Shown here piece by piece: positions 41,851 through 51,769 of a stretch of 64,000 nt of DNA. The position numbers and the translations under genes were made by a program. The stretch's first letter is position 1. Every line of letters begins with the position of its first letter. The stretch is from an uncultured Alphaproteobacteria bacterium (lineage in GTDB: Bacteria > Pseudomonadota > Alphaproteobacteria > Rhodobacterales > Rhodobacteraceae). The stretch spans positions 1 through 64,000 of the forward strand of contig CACDWF010000007.1 in NCBI GenBank assembly GCA_902556405.1, in the 5' to 3' direction. Below the pieces are notes generated by a model, which did not search any database, was not told where the DNA came from, and saw nothing but the letters and a program-made list of their open reading frames with translations.

Positions 41851-42939
41851 TTAATAGGGAAATGGCCATAACCTCAACTTTTGTTTCGTAATTTGCCATA
41901 ACCGAGCTAGCCCATGTGGTTCAACAATTAATATGACCACAATTGCTACTCCCAAAAATATTATCGAAAAGTTTTCCATTACAAATGCATCAAAGCCGAA
42001 TGCCGTCTTTCCAATTTCTTTAATTAAAACGGGTATTACCCAGACCAACGCAGCGCCCATGTAGCTGCCTGTAATTGATCCAAGTCCGCCAATTATTACC
42101 ATGAATAGATAAGTAAAGCTGTGATTTACATCGAAGCTTTCCACCTCAGCTGCGCCTAGCCAGAAAAAAACCATCAACGCACCAGATATTCCAATATAAA
42201 ATGAAGAAAAAGCAAATGCGGACAACTTAGCTGTCAAGGGTCGAACTCCTATTAGCTCAGCGGCAATATCCATATCCCTAATCATCATCCAAGAACGACC
42301 AATTCTCCCTCTTATAACATTTGAAGCAAGCCAAGTTAACAACACTAGCAACGTTAAGACTATAAAATATCTCGTCAAGGCATCCGACTGGGGCCCACTG
42401 ACAATAAGCCCAAACATTTCTTTATTAGTGCCCTCTATTCCACCACTATCATTGTAGTTATAGAGCCAAGCAACACGTATAAACGCCCATTCAAGAAAAA
42501 ACTGTGCAGCAAGAGTTGCCACAATCAAATAAAAACCTTTAATTTTTAAAGATGGCAAACCAAATATCATGCCCACTATTGCAGTGACAAGCCCTGATAA
42601 TATGACACATATAATTATATTCAGGTCCGGAAAGATTGTCATAATCTTATAACAACTGTAAGCTCCCACCCCCATAAAAGCGCCTGTACCCAACGAAATC
42701 TGGCCTGCAAAGCCCAAAAGAATGTTCAAACCAAGAGTTGTAATAGTAAAGATAAACACAGGGATCATAATCGCACCCATAGTGAATTCGAATGACAACC
42801 CTGGGATACCGAATAAAGGAATAAAGACGTATGCTATTACAAGAAGTATAGCTATTCCCACCTTATCTTCGGCTAAAGGGAACGCAGCTAATTCCTCTTT
42901 ATACTTTGACTTAAATTGGCCTGTCTCTCTGTAAAACAT
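41851..42939 (-). CDS. livM: Branched-chain-type ABC transporter permease
   Basis: LGLNILLGFAGQISLGTGAFMGVGAY, MVIIGGLGSITGSYMGAAL. Confidence 0.93.
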   Translation of the reverse strand: MFYRETGQFKSKYKEELAAFPLAEDKVGIAILLVIAYVFIPLFGIPGLSFEFTMGAIMIPVFIFTITTLGLNILLGFAGQISLGTGAFMGVGAYSCYKIMTIFPDLNIIICVILSGLVTAIVGMIFGLPSLKIKGFYLIVATLAAQFFLEWAFIRVAWLYNYNDSGGIEGTNKEMFGLIVSGPQSDALTRYFIVLTLLVLLTWLASNVIRGRIGRSWMMIRDMDIAAELIGVRPLTAKLSAFAFSSFYIGISGALMVFFWLGAAEVESFDVNHSFTYLFMVIIGGLGSITGSYMGAALVWVIPVLIKEIGKTAFGFDAFVMENFSIIFLGVAIVVILIVEPHGLARLWQITKQKLRLWPFPY

Positions 42940-42943
42940 TCTA

Positions 42944-43900
42944 CTAAACCCTCTCTATAAGCTTGTCACCAAAGAGCCCCTGAGGTCTGTAGAGAAGAAA
43001 GACTAGTGCAATAACATATGCAAACCATCCTTCAACCCCACTTCCAAGCAGAGGTCCCCAATAAATTTCAAATATCTTTTCGCCTAACCCAATAATAAGT
43101 CCACCTATTATCGCTCCTTGTATCGAGGTAAAACCGCCAATTATCAAAACAGGCAATGCTTTAAAACCGATAATCTGAAGTGCAAACGAAACGTCGGATC
43201 TTGCTCCCCAAAATATTCCTGTAACTAAAGCCACTATACCCGCAACAAACCATACAATTACCCATATTTGGTTCAGAGAAATACCAACAGAAAGAGCCGC
43301 TTGGTGATCGTCAGCAACCGCTCTTAAGCCTCTACCAATTTTTGTTTTGCTAAAGAACACTGCCAAAATTACGATCATTATTACGGCAATAACTGCAGCT
43401 GAAACATCAATCATTTCGAAATACACTCCACCGCCAAACATCGGCCACTCAAGTGAACCGTTGGGGAACCCAAGTTCATTCACGATCATGGCGCTAGGCA
43501 CTCCTCCAAAAATCCACTGTGCCGCTCCTATAATAATAAATGTCAACCCTATAGTCGACATAAACAGAATATTACCATCCTGATTTACAAGTTGCCTAAG
43601 TATGAGACGTTCAACGAGCCAAGCTAAAATATAAAACATTATCAAAACAAGAATCACACTTATCCAAGCAGGAATGCCCAATTTGTAAAAGCTTACCAGT
43701 GACAGCGCTGCTAAAACAACGAGGATGGGTTGCGAAAAGTTAAAAACTCCAGATGCCTTAAAAATAAGCACGAAACCAAGCGCTATAAGTCCATAAAGGG
43801 TTCCAGCCACAAAGCCGTCCCAAAGCGCCTGAATAAATAAGTCAGGGTAGGCCCCCATTTCAACGAAAGGCGCGATAAGTATTGCGTATAAAATTTCCAT
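42944..43900 (-). CDS. livH: Branched-chain-type ABC transporter permease
   Basis: GTLYGLIALGFVLIFKASGVFNFSQ, GRGLRAVADDHQAALSVGI. Confidence 0.93.
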   Translation of the reverse strand: MEILYAILIAPFVEMGAYPDLFIQALWDGFVAGTLYGLIALGFVLIFKASGVFNFSQPILVVLAALSLVSFYKLGIPAWISVILVLIMFYILAWLVERLILRQLVNQDGNILFMSTIGLTFIIIGAAQWIFGGVPSAMIVNELGFPNGSLEWPMFGGGVYFEMIDVSAAVIAVIMIVILAVFFSKTKIGRGLRAVADDHQAALSVGISLNQIWVIVWFVAGIVALVTGIFWGARSDVSFALQIIGFKALPVLIIGGFTSIQGAIIGGLIIGLGEKIFEIYWGPLLGSGVEGWFAYVIALVFLLYRPQGLFGDKLIERV

Positions 43901-44679
43901 CAGTGTGGTACTCCCAAATATGCGTCTATGACCGCTTGGTTAGATTGAACCTCCGCTGGGGTCCCATCAGCTAACAGCTTGCCGTAATCTAAAACAACAA
44001 CCCTATCAGCCAAATCCATAACAACAGCCATATCATGCTCGATTAACGCTATAGTCGTTCCAAACTCTTCATTTACATCTATTATAAACCTTGACATATC
44101 CTGTTTTTCTTCAACATTCATACCAGCCATTGGTTCATCGAGCAGCAAGATCTTTGGATCCATAGCAAGGGCACGCGCCAATTCTACGCGTTTCTGCAAT
44201 CCATACGGTAAGGACCCGACTGGGGTCTTTCGGATGTGGTTAATTTCCAAGAAATCAATTATTTCCTCGCATCTCCTTCTATGCTGAACCTCTTCATCGA
44301 TTGCCGGGCCGTAACGCAGCATTTGCCAAAAAAAGTTCTTATTCATTTTAAGCTGCCGCCCTGTCATTACGTTTTCAATCGTTGTCATCCCTTTAAACAA
44401 TGCGATGTTCTGAAATGTTCTCGCAATGCCAGTCTTTGCAATTTGGTATGGTTCCATGGAAGGCCTTTTTTCTCCATTAAACCAAACTTCACCCTCCTGT
44501 GGATGGTAGAAGCCGTTTATTACATTGAGCATAGAAGATTTACCCGCTCCATTAGGTCCTATTATTGCTCGTATCTCTCCCTCAAAAATGTTAAAGGATA
44601 CGTCTTGGATAGCAATAACGCCCCCAAACCGGAGATTGATATTTTTAACTTCCATTATTACTGAATTCTTTTCACTCAT
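43900..44679 (-). CDS. livG: Branched-chain-type ABC transporter ATP-binding protein
   Basis: NINLRFGGVIAIQDVSF, GPNGAGKSSMLNVINGFY, RTFQNIALFKGMT, LPYGLQKRVELARALAMDPKILLLDEPMAGMN. Confidence 0.93.
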   Translation of the reverse strand: MSEKNSVIMEVKNINLRFGGVIAIQDVSFNIFEGEIRAIIGPNGAGKSSMLNVINGFYHPQEGEVWFNGEKRPSMEPYQIAKTGIARTFQNIALFKGMTTIENVMTGRQLKMNKNFFWQMLRYGPAIDEEVQHRRRCEEIIDFLEINHIRKTPVGSLPYGLQKRVELARALAMDPKILLLDEPMAGMNVEEKQDMSRFIIDVNEEFGTTIALIEHDMAVVMDLADRVVVLDYGKLLADGTPAEVQSNQAVIDAYLGVPH

Positions 44680-44706
44680 AAGTTCACACCTTCATTTATC
44701 ACACAG

Positions 44707-46668
44707 TTAAGCAGCATCACTTTTTTCTTTAAGCATATATGTCTGAGCATTAACTAACGCGAGGGTAGCTTCAAGATAACCCTTCTTTCCATCCTCATAC
44801 GTTACTTCAGTTTTCGTGGACACCTCATTATCTCCTTTGTAAAGCGCAGTTACTAAATCATCATACTTCTCTGCCACAAAACTCCGCCTCACTTTTCTTG
44901 TTCTAGTGATTTCACCATCATCGGGATCTAACTCTTTATGAAGAATTAAAAATCGGTGAATTTGGCATCCGGACATTGTTGTGTCTGCAGCAAGATCTTG
45001 GTTCACCTCTTCAATATGCTGTTTCATCATTTCGATAACTTTTTCGTTCGAAGCAAGCTCCTGATATGACGCATAGTTAATGTTATTTCTCTCAGCCCAG
45101 TTACCAACTGCTGACAGGTCGATGTTTAAAAACGCTACACATTTATCTTTCCCTGCACCAAATAACACTGCTTCCAATATATTAGGGAAAAATTTCAATT
45201 TATTTTCAACATATTTTGGCGCAAACATATCTCCGCTTTTCATTTTGCCAACATCTTTGGCTCTGTCAATAATCCTTAACTGACCACTAGACTCTTCAAT
45301 GTATCCCGCATCTCCGGTTGCCACCCAACCTTCTTTATCTTTTGTTTCTTGTGTAGCTTTTGGATTTTTATAGTACTCTTTAAATGCTCCTACGGAGCGA
45401 TACAAAACTTCGCCAGAATCTGCTATCTTAAGCTCAACACCTCTAATTGGTCTGCCAACAGTGTCTGATCTTACGTCATCATCGTCCTGCATGGTCAAGA
45501 ATACAGAGGCTTCGGTTTGTCCATACAGCTGTTTTAAGTTAATGCCCAACGATCTGTAAAAATCAAAGAGTTCTGCACTTATAGCTTCTCCAGCGGTATA
45601 TGCAATCCTCACCTTTGTTAAGCCCAACATATTTTTCAATGGACCATAAATAACAAATTCTCCAAGCGAGTATATTAGCCTATCGATGAGTCCAACGTTT
45701 GCTTTCTCTAATATCTTCTTCCCGACCTTTTCCGCATGGTTCATGAAATAATGGAACGCTCCTTTTTTAAATGAACTCGCATCTTCTATTCTGATATTAA
45801 CTTCGGTTTTCAATCTTTCCCATAGCGGGGGTGGCCCAAAAAATACTGTAGGCCCCATCTCTTTAACATCCATCTGTACGGTATCGGCACCTTCTGGACA
45901 GTTGAGACATGCGCCGGCCACCATTACTTGGCCTACAGAAATCATAAAATCACCAACCCATGCCATCGGCAGATAGCAAACTATATGATCATCATGAGAC
46001 CAACGATCGAACTCATTAGCACCGGATGACGCTCCAATAATCGCCTTATGAGTTTGCACCACCCCTTTGGATCTTCCAGTTGTTCCCGACGTGTACAAAA
46101 GAACGGATGTTGTTTCACCCGTGATTTTTTCCATTCTTTTACTTAATTCAGTTTGCAGATCTCCATTATCGTCTTTCCCAAAATTAGTCACATCATTAAA
46201 AAAATGAAGATTAGCCTTGTCATATGACCGGAGACCCTTCGGATCTACATACACTATATCTTTAAGACCTTTGATTTTTTCTTGTATTTCATGAATTTTA
46301 TCAACCTGCTCTTGATCCCCAACTATAGCGAAAGTCGCTGAGCAATGGGTGAGAATATATTCCATCTCGTCGGCAACTGCATCTTGGTATAGAGGTACCG
46401 GCACCGCACCAATATGCTGGGCTGCTACCAAAGACCAATAAAGATAAGGCCTATTTCTCCCAATCACCGCAACATGATCACCTTCTTTTACACCGAGCTT
46501 GATCAAACCTTTTGCGAGATTCATTATTTCTTGATTTGCTTCCGACCAAGTCCAGGTCTGCCATATACCATATTCTTTTTCTCTATATGCTGGCGAGTTG
46601 CCAAATTTGCTGACATTCCGTGCTAATACTTTTGGAAAAGTATCTAAATTACTATCGTTCTTCGCCAT
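44707..46668 (-). CDS. AMP-dependent synthetase/ligase, long-chain acyl-CoA synthetase-like
   Basis: LLYTSGTTGRSKGVVQTHKA, LYGQTEASVFLTMQDDDDVRSDTVGRP, GWVATGDAGYIEESSGQLRIIDRAKD; probable start MAKNDSN at 46668 with GGGAGGG upstream. Confidence 0.9.
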   Translation of the reverse strand: MAKNDSNLDTFPKVLARNVSKFGNSPAYREKEYGIWQTWTWSEANQEIMNLAKGLIKLGVKEGDHVAVIGRNRPYLYWSLVAAQHIGAVPVPLYQDAVADEMEYILTHCSATFAIVGDQEQVDKIHEIQEKIKGLKDIVYVDPKGLRSYDKANLHFFNDVTNFGKDDNGDLQTELSKRMEKITGETTSVLLYTSGTTGRSKGVVQTHKAIIGASSGANEFDRWSHDDHIVCYLPMAWVGDFMISVGQVMVAGACLNCPEGADTVQMDVKEMGPTVFFGPPPLWERLKTEVNIRIEDASSFKKGAFHYFMNHAEKVGKKILEKANVGLIDRLIYSLGEFVIYGPLKNMLGLTKVRIAYTAGEAISAELFDFYRSLGINLKQLYGQTEASVFLTMQDDDDVRSDTVGRPIRGVELKIADSGEVLYRSVGAFKEYYKNPKATQETKDKEGWVATGDAGYIEESSGQLRIIDRAKDVGKMKSGDMFAPKYVENKLKFFPNILEAVLFGAGKDKCVAFLNIDLSAVGNWAERNNINYASYQELASNEKVIEMMKQHIEEVNQDLAADTTMSGCQIHRFLILHKELDPDDGEITRTRKVRRSFVAEKYDDLVTALYKGDNEVSTKTEVTYEDGKKGYLEATLALVNAQTYMLKEKSDAA

Positions 46669-46796
46669 TATCCCTCCCAGAATTTTTTGAAGAAAAAATA
46701 CTCTATAAATCTTAAGAAAAAAAAAATGATAAAACAACAGGCTTTTTGACCTTGTGACAAAAAGTATTAAAAGCGCAAGTAAATGCTAATTTTTAT

Positions 46797-48053
46797 TTAT
46801 CGAACAATAGCAATTCTGATATCGTTTAAATTTATTCCTGTAGCGCCTGAATAAAACAAGCTTGATGCTATTTTATGAGCTGAAAAAGAGTCAAAGTCCT
46901 CTAAAAAGTCTTTATCTGGGGCTCTCTTTTTCAATATCTCAAAAGTGTTTCCGGAGATAATCGCTCCTGCATTCTTTTCAAAGCCATCTATCCCATCAGT
47001 ATCAGCTGCTAAAGCAGTAATTCCTGAGATCCCATCAATTTCTTTAGCTAATGCCAACGCGAAATGTGAATTTCTACCTCCCCTGCCATGCCTTTTCGGT
47101 AACTTTACGTGAGCTTCACCTCCCGAGACAATAATCGCTGGCTTTTTAATTGGTCGATCAAATTGTTTTATCTCTTTAAGTATTGATGCATGAAAATTGG
47201 CCAAAGATGCTGCATCGCCCTCAAGATCTGAGGATAATAATAAGAGGTTAAATTCATATTTTTTCTCAATATAATCTCGCACGCTATCTAATAATATAGC
47301 ACTAGACCCTATACATTCTGACTTTAGCACGATTGCATCTTGGTCTCCGAGACGACCTAATCTTTTTTTATTTTCTGAAAAAAACTTATTAATGTTAGAA
47401 CCAAAATCTAAACCACTGGTAATTACTCTTTTCATCTCCGGAACAAAGGTTGGACCACTTCCAACTAAAGACAAATCTCCACCGGGAATGTCAGATACTA
47501 CGAGATTGATTATCGGACAGGGATAGGCAGCTAAAGCTAACTTACCCCCCTTTATTTTAGAAAACATCCCTCGGTAAAGGTTCATTTCTTTAATTGACAA
47601 CCCAGAACTAAGTAAAATCTTATTTAATTGAATTTCATCTTCAAGAGTGAACCCTTCTGGGGGTAAAGGCAATAAAGCAGAAGCTCCCCCAGAAATACAA
47701 AAGATTAACAAATCATCTTTTCCAAGCCTTGAAATTGCGTTCAGTATTTTAAGAGATGCGTCCAAGCCTTTCATTGAGGGAATAGGGTGCGTACTTTTTA
47801 TAACCTCAAACCCTAAATCATAACATTCTTCATTTTCAGGAATAACTACGAACCCGTCCGCCCTCCCTGGATAATTTTTCTTGAAAGACTTTGCTAATCT
47901 TCCTGCACCTTTTCCTACAGCTACAAAAAAAAGTCGTCCAACAGGAGGATCAAACTTTATTTTTTCAATTTTTTTAGCTGGATCAGCTAACTCTAATGCC
48001 TTTGAAAAAATGTCCTTGAGTCTTTGCTTGTCATCTAACTTTTCTTTTACCAT
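46797..48053 (-). CDS. Glycerate 2-kinase (GckA/TtuD, MOFRL family)
   Basis: FVAVGKGAGRLAKSF, STHPIPSMKG, LIFCISGGASALLPLPPEG, GGRNSHFALALAKEI..ALAADTDGIDG. Confidence 0.92.
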   Translation of the reverse strand: MVKEKLDDKQRLKDIFSKALELADPAKKIEKIKFDPPVGRLFFVAVGKGAGRLAKSFKKNYPGRADGFVVIPENEECYDLGFEVIKSTHPIPSMKGLDASLKILNAISRLGKDDLLIFCISGGASALLPLPPEGFTLEDEIQLNKILLSSGLSIKEMNLYRGMFSKIKGGKLALAAYPCPIINLVVSDIPGGDLSLVGSGPTFVPEMKRVITSGLDFGSNINKFFSENKKRLGRLGDQDAIVLKSECIGSSAILLDSVRDYIEKKYEFNLLLLSSDLEGDAASLANFHASILKEIKQFDRPIKKPAIIVSGGEAHVKLPKRHGRGGRNSHFALALAKEIDGISGITALAADTDGIDGFEKNAGAIISGNTFEILKKRAPDKDFLEDFDSFSAHKIASSLFYSGATGINLNDIRIAIVR

Positions 48054-48108
48054 GGAGACGTTTCGGATATCTGTTTCAAACTTAAGAAAAACTTAAATTA
48101 CTATAAGC

Positions 48109-48849
48109 CTACACATGCTGACCTCCATTAATCTCTATTTCTGCTCCTGAGACATAACTCGCTTCTTTGGAACACAAATAAAAAATCGTGTCAGCTACTT
48201 CTTCCGGCAAGCCAAGTCGTTTCATTGGAATATCGGCGACTATCTTGTCAGTACCTTCAGTTAAAATAGCAGTTTTAACCTCTCCGGGCGCGATTGCATT
48301 TACTCGAACACCCAAAGGACCAAAATCTTTTGACATTTCCCTAGTCAAAGCTCCTAAAGCTGCTTTTGATGTCGCGTAGGCTGCTCCCGCAAAAGGGTGA
48401 ACCCTACTTCCCGCGATTGATGTCACATTAACAATCGCCCCCTTAGCTTTTAGGAGCTCTTCCTTTAATCCTCTCGCTAAAATTACCGAGGCAAAAAAGT
48501 TAACATGAAAAACTTTTCCCCATATACTTAGATCCGTTCCTAGAGTATCTAGCCTTTCTCCATTCTCGCCTTTCGGTGATATCCCAGCGTTGTTCACCAG
48601 TGCATGCAATTTGCCATTTAGTCTTTTTTTGACCTCATCTATAGCCTCAAGTGTATTGTTTGGATTTGATAGATCGACTTGAACATGATTAGCTTCACCC
48701 CCAGGCCAGGGACATTTTGTATCAAACGCCTGCCTTGAACATGTAATCACGCGCCACTTTTCTTCAGAAAACTTACGGACTGTAGCGTGGCCTATTCCTC
48801 TACTCGCACCAGTCAACAAAATTACTTTTTGTTCTGAATTATTTGCCAT
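48109..48849 (-). CDS. SDR family oxidoreductase
   Basis: LLTGASRGIGHATVRKFSEE, LVNNAGISPKG, YATSKAALGALTREMSKDF. Confidence 0.9.
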   Translation of the reverse strand: MANNSEQKVILLTGASRGIGHATVRKFSEEKWRVITCSRQAFDTKCPWPGGEANHVQVDLSNPNNTLEAIDEVKKRLNGKLHALVNNAGISPKGENGERLDTLGTDLSIWGKVFHVNFFASVILARGLKEELLKAKGAIVNVTSIAGSRVHPFAGAAYATSKAALGALTREMSKDFGPLGVRVNAIAPGEVKTAILTEGTDKIVADIPMKRLGLPEEVADTIFYLCSKEASYVSGAEIEINGGQHV

Positions 48850-48873
48850 CGTTTTATAACCTCAGAAAATTAT

Positions 48874-48894
48874 ACTAATTCCGATAGAATTAGT
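48874..48894. repeat. Palindrome ACTAATTC-CGATA-GAATTAGT
   Basis: Perfect 8-bp arms, 5-nt loop, between aminotransferase stop and SDR start. Confidence 0.5.
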
Positions 48895-48931
48895 CAGATT
48901 TTAGCATTTTTAGTTAAATGTTTCAAGAATA

Positions 48932-50302
48932 TCATAATTTTTGGAAGTCAATCCCTGCCAAAACTCTGTCAATTTTATCGAACATTTCATGTATTTGACT
49001 GTCTTCAATAATTAAGGGTGGACAAAACGCCAGACTATCGCCTGGTAGTGACCTTAAAATAACACCTCCGTCTTGGATTTTTTGCTGTATTTTTGCAGCA
49101 ACTTTTCTACTAGGGTCAGGTTTCTTATTTGATCCAGGCTCAGAGACGAATTCTATTGCACCAATTAACCCGATAGCCCTAACATCTCCAACAAAATTAT
49201 ATTTTTTTAAGTCTTTGACCCTTTCAGTGAAACTTTTTTCCATTTCTCTCACATGTTCCACAATTTTTTTCTCTTCATAAATTTCAAGGGTTCTAAGAGC
49301 CACTGCAGCTGACATTGGGTGAGCAGAATATGTAAATCCATGACCAAAAATGCCCAGCTCATTTGCCTGATTTTCAATTTCAGAAATGATAGTTTCATTT
49401 ATGAGCAACGCTGATATGGGCGCATAGGCACTTGATAAAGCCTTGGCACAAGTTAATATGTCGGGTTTTAAGTCAAACGTTTCCGAACCCCACATATTGC
49501 CAGTTCTACCGAAACCGCAGATCACTTCATCTGCAATAAAAAGCACATCGTATTTTTTCAGCAATGCTTGCACTTTAGAGAAATAATTCTTAGGAGGAAT
49601 TATAACACCACCAGCTCCCATTACAGGCTCGGCTATAAACGCGCCAATGGTATCGGGGCCTTCCTCAAGTATTAGTTTCTCTAAATTATTCAGCATCCTG
49701 TCTACAAAATTTTCTTCAGACTCCCTTTCAAGTTTTTCCATAAAGTAATGCGGACAAGAGGTGTGCCTAACAAAATCTAAGGGTAAGCCAAATCCGTCTT
49801 GAGCATAAGGTAATCCTGTTAAACTTCCTGCGACCATAGTTACGCCATGATAGCCTCTTTTTCGACTGATAATTTTTTTCTTTTCGGGTCGGCCTAAAGC
49901 GTTTTGATAGTACCAGACAACTTTAATTGCGGTATCGTTAGCTTCAGATCCTGAATTACAAAAAAAAACTTTGTCTAATCCTACTGGGGCTATCCCAACA
50001 AGTTTTTCAGACAAGTTAGCAGCGACTTCCGGCACTTTGCCCGCGAAACTATGATAAAAGGGAAGCTTCTCCATTTGCTTAGTTGCGGCTTCAACTAAGT
50101 CTTTATTATTAAACCCTAGCGACGCACACCACAAACCACTCATGCCTTCTATAAATTTAGTATTAGAATTGTCGTAAACATAGATACCTTCTCCCTTACT
50201 AATCACATGTGGACCAGATTTCTTTAAAACTTGGGGATTGGTATAGGGATGGAAATGATTTTCAATATCCTTGGCTTCTATTGAATTAACAATTCTGTTC
50301 AT
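48932..50302 (-). CDS. Class III (omega/aspartate-family) aminotransferase
   Basis: NSGSEANDTAIKVVWYYQNA, FIADEVICGFGRTGNMWGSE, TCAKALSSAYAPISALLI (PLP Lys); probable start MNRIVNSIEAKD at 50302. Confidence 0.92.
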   Translation of the reverse strand: MNRIVNSIEAKDIENHFHPYTNPQVLKKSGPHVISKGEGIYVYDNSNTKFIEGMSGLWCASLGFNNKDLVEAATKQMEKLPFYHSFAGKVPEVAANLSEKLVGIAPVGLDKVFFCNSGSEANDTAIKVVWYYQNALGRPEKKKIISRKRGYHGVTMVAGSLTGLPYAQDGFGLPLDFVRHTSCPHYFMEKLERESEENFVDRMLNNLEKLILEEGPDTIGAFIAEPVMGAGGVIIPPKNYFSKVQALLKKYDVLFIADEVICGFGRTGNMWGSETFDLKPDILTCAKALSSAYAPISALLINETIISEIENQANELGIFGHGFTYSAHPMSAAVALRTLEIYEEKKIVEHVREMEKSFTERVKDLKKYNFVGDVRAIGLIGAIEFVSEPGSNKKPDPSRKVAAKIQQKIQDGGVILRSLPGDSLAFCPPLIIEDSQIHEMFDKIDRVLAGIDFQKL

Positions 50303-50353
50303 AGTATTCCCTCCAGCAACAGATAAATTAAAGGAAAGCGATATCACAAGCTT

Positions 50354-50372
50354 AACAGAACATTTCTGTTCT
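50354..50372. promoter_or_regulatory. Palindromic element AACAGAA-CAT-TTCTGTT in a divergent promoter region
   Basis: Perfect 7-bp arms 354-360/364-370; overlapping AGAACA-TTTC-TGTTCT. Confidence 0.4.
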
Positions 50373-50477
50373 TAAAGGATTTATATTGAACTTCCGAAAT
50401 TTAGAGTCTAATGGTTTAGAAGATCGGGAATAAAGTTTTATATCAAACCTCTATATTTTGAGGAGGACTTAAGTAGA

Positions 50478-51428
50478 ATGGTTGTGTTAAAAGGTTTCCT
50501 TTTTTTTAAGATATCATTGATTTCTGCCCTATTGAGCATAACGTTTGCTCATGATGCATCTGAAAAAGTATTTGCAAAAAAAATTTTTGGTAATTTCACA
50601 AGCCCAACAAAGTTGCCCTCTGAGAGCGTTGGAAAATACAATAAAGGCTGTCTTAATGGCGGGGTTGAATTACCAATCAATGGGAAAACTTGGCAACATA
50701 TTAATTCAAAACGGGGTCGCAATTGGGGTCATCCAACCCTGATCAATTTTACCAAAGATCTGTCATTAAAAGTTGTAGAGTTTGGATGGATGGGACTCTA
50801 TATAGGCGATCTTGGAAACCCAAGAGGCGGACCAACACCGTATGGCCATGCCGCTCATCAGGTTGGATTAGAGGTAGACATAAAATTTAAAAAACCTTCG
50901 ACCCTTAGCCTATCATTAGAGGACAGTCACAATGATAGCAGATACGGTCAACCAGTATTTAATGAGCTAAATGTTGTTTCAAAAAATCAAAGAAATGTTA
51001 ACTCTAATTGGACACGAGAACACATGGATATTCTTAAAGCTGCTGCGAAAGATAATAGAGTAAATAAAATTTTTGTTAACGCTGCAATAAAAGTTTGGAT
51101 GTGTAAGAATGCGGGATCAGAAGATAGGTCTTGGCTCATGAAAATACGGCCTGAAAGAGGTCATAGTGAGCATTTTCATGTCAGGCTAAAGTGTCCTCAA
51201 GAGTCGCCCAATTGTATCAATACGCCTCTATGGAACAAATATAAAAATATAGATGGTTGTGATAAGCAGCTAGATTGGTGGGTAACAGAAAGACTTGAGC
51301 CGAAAAAAAAAGTTATAAAGAAAAAGACCATTAAAATAAAAAAGAAATATAAATGTTCTCATGCAAGATGTTATTTACCCGAGGATTTGCCAAGGGCTTG
51401 TCTTAGGGTTATGCACGTCGAAGATTGA
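50478..51428 (+). CDS. mepA: Penicillin-insensitive murein endopeptidase
   Basis: GGPTPYGHAAHQVGLEVDIKFKKP, RPERGHSEHFHVRLKCP, signal peptide. Confidence 0.93.
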   Translation: MVVLKGFLFFKISLISALLSITFAHDASEKVFAKKIFGNFTSPTKLPSESVGKYNKGCLNGGVELPINGKTWQHINSKRGRNWGHPTLINFTKDLSLKVVEFGWMGLYIGDLGNPRGGPTPYGHAAHQVGLEVDIKFKKPSTLSLSLEDSHNDSRYGQPVFNELNVVSKNQRNVNSNWTREHMDILKAAAKDNRVNKIFVNAAIKVWMCKNAGSEDRSWLMKIRPERGHSEHFHVRLKCPQESPNCINTPLWNKYKNIDGCDKQLDWWVTERLEPKKKVIKKKTIKIKKKYKCSHARCYLPEDLPRACLRVMHVED

Positions 51429-51430
51429 AT

Positions 51431-51769
51431 TTAATTGCTACAAAGCTGATTTAGAACTTTATCTCTCAATAGAATAGCAGGAGAAAAACTTCTGTTTGTT
51501 TCCTTGGCATAGAGACTATCAACTACTTCCACAAGATCTGCAACCCTAGTGAAAACCTCTTCACTACAACTAGCGTTATATCTTTCACTGATATCATCAC
51601 CAAAGAAAGTTATGTAACTATCCCACAAACCAGTGATATAAGCTGCTTTTGAAGTAAAGCTAAGTGTTCTCCAGTTCCCATAATTCTCTACAACTATATA
51701 GGGTCCTGAGCTTAACGAGCAAAAAAAGGTTAGAATGAAAACCTTTAAAGTTATTATTTTATTTCGCAA
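51431..51769 (-). CDS. Hypothetical secreted protein
   Basis: 112 aa with N-terminal signal-peptide-like segment; no family recognised. Confidence 0.55.
   Translation of the reverse strand: MRNKIITLKVFILTFFCSLSSGPYIVVENYGNWRTLSFTSKAAYITGLWDSYITFFGDDISERYNASCSEEVFTRVADLVEVVDSLYAKETNRSFSPAILLRDKVLNQLCSN

Noticed and set aside
39577-44679. Branched-chain-type ABC genes as a urea transporter (urtABCDE) serving the urease.
   Set aside because: Gene order, flanking acyl ligases and liu genes, and separation from ure genes argue for a carboxylate/amino-acid type transporter; no Urt-specific feature recognised.
50354-50372. LexA/SOS box.
   Set aside because: Palindrome has GAAC-N6-GTTC, not the alphaproteobacterial direct repeat GTTC-N7-GTTC nor the Gram-positive GAAC-N4-GTTC.
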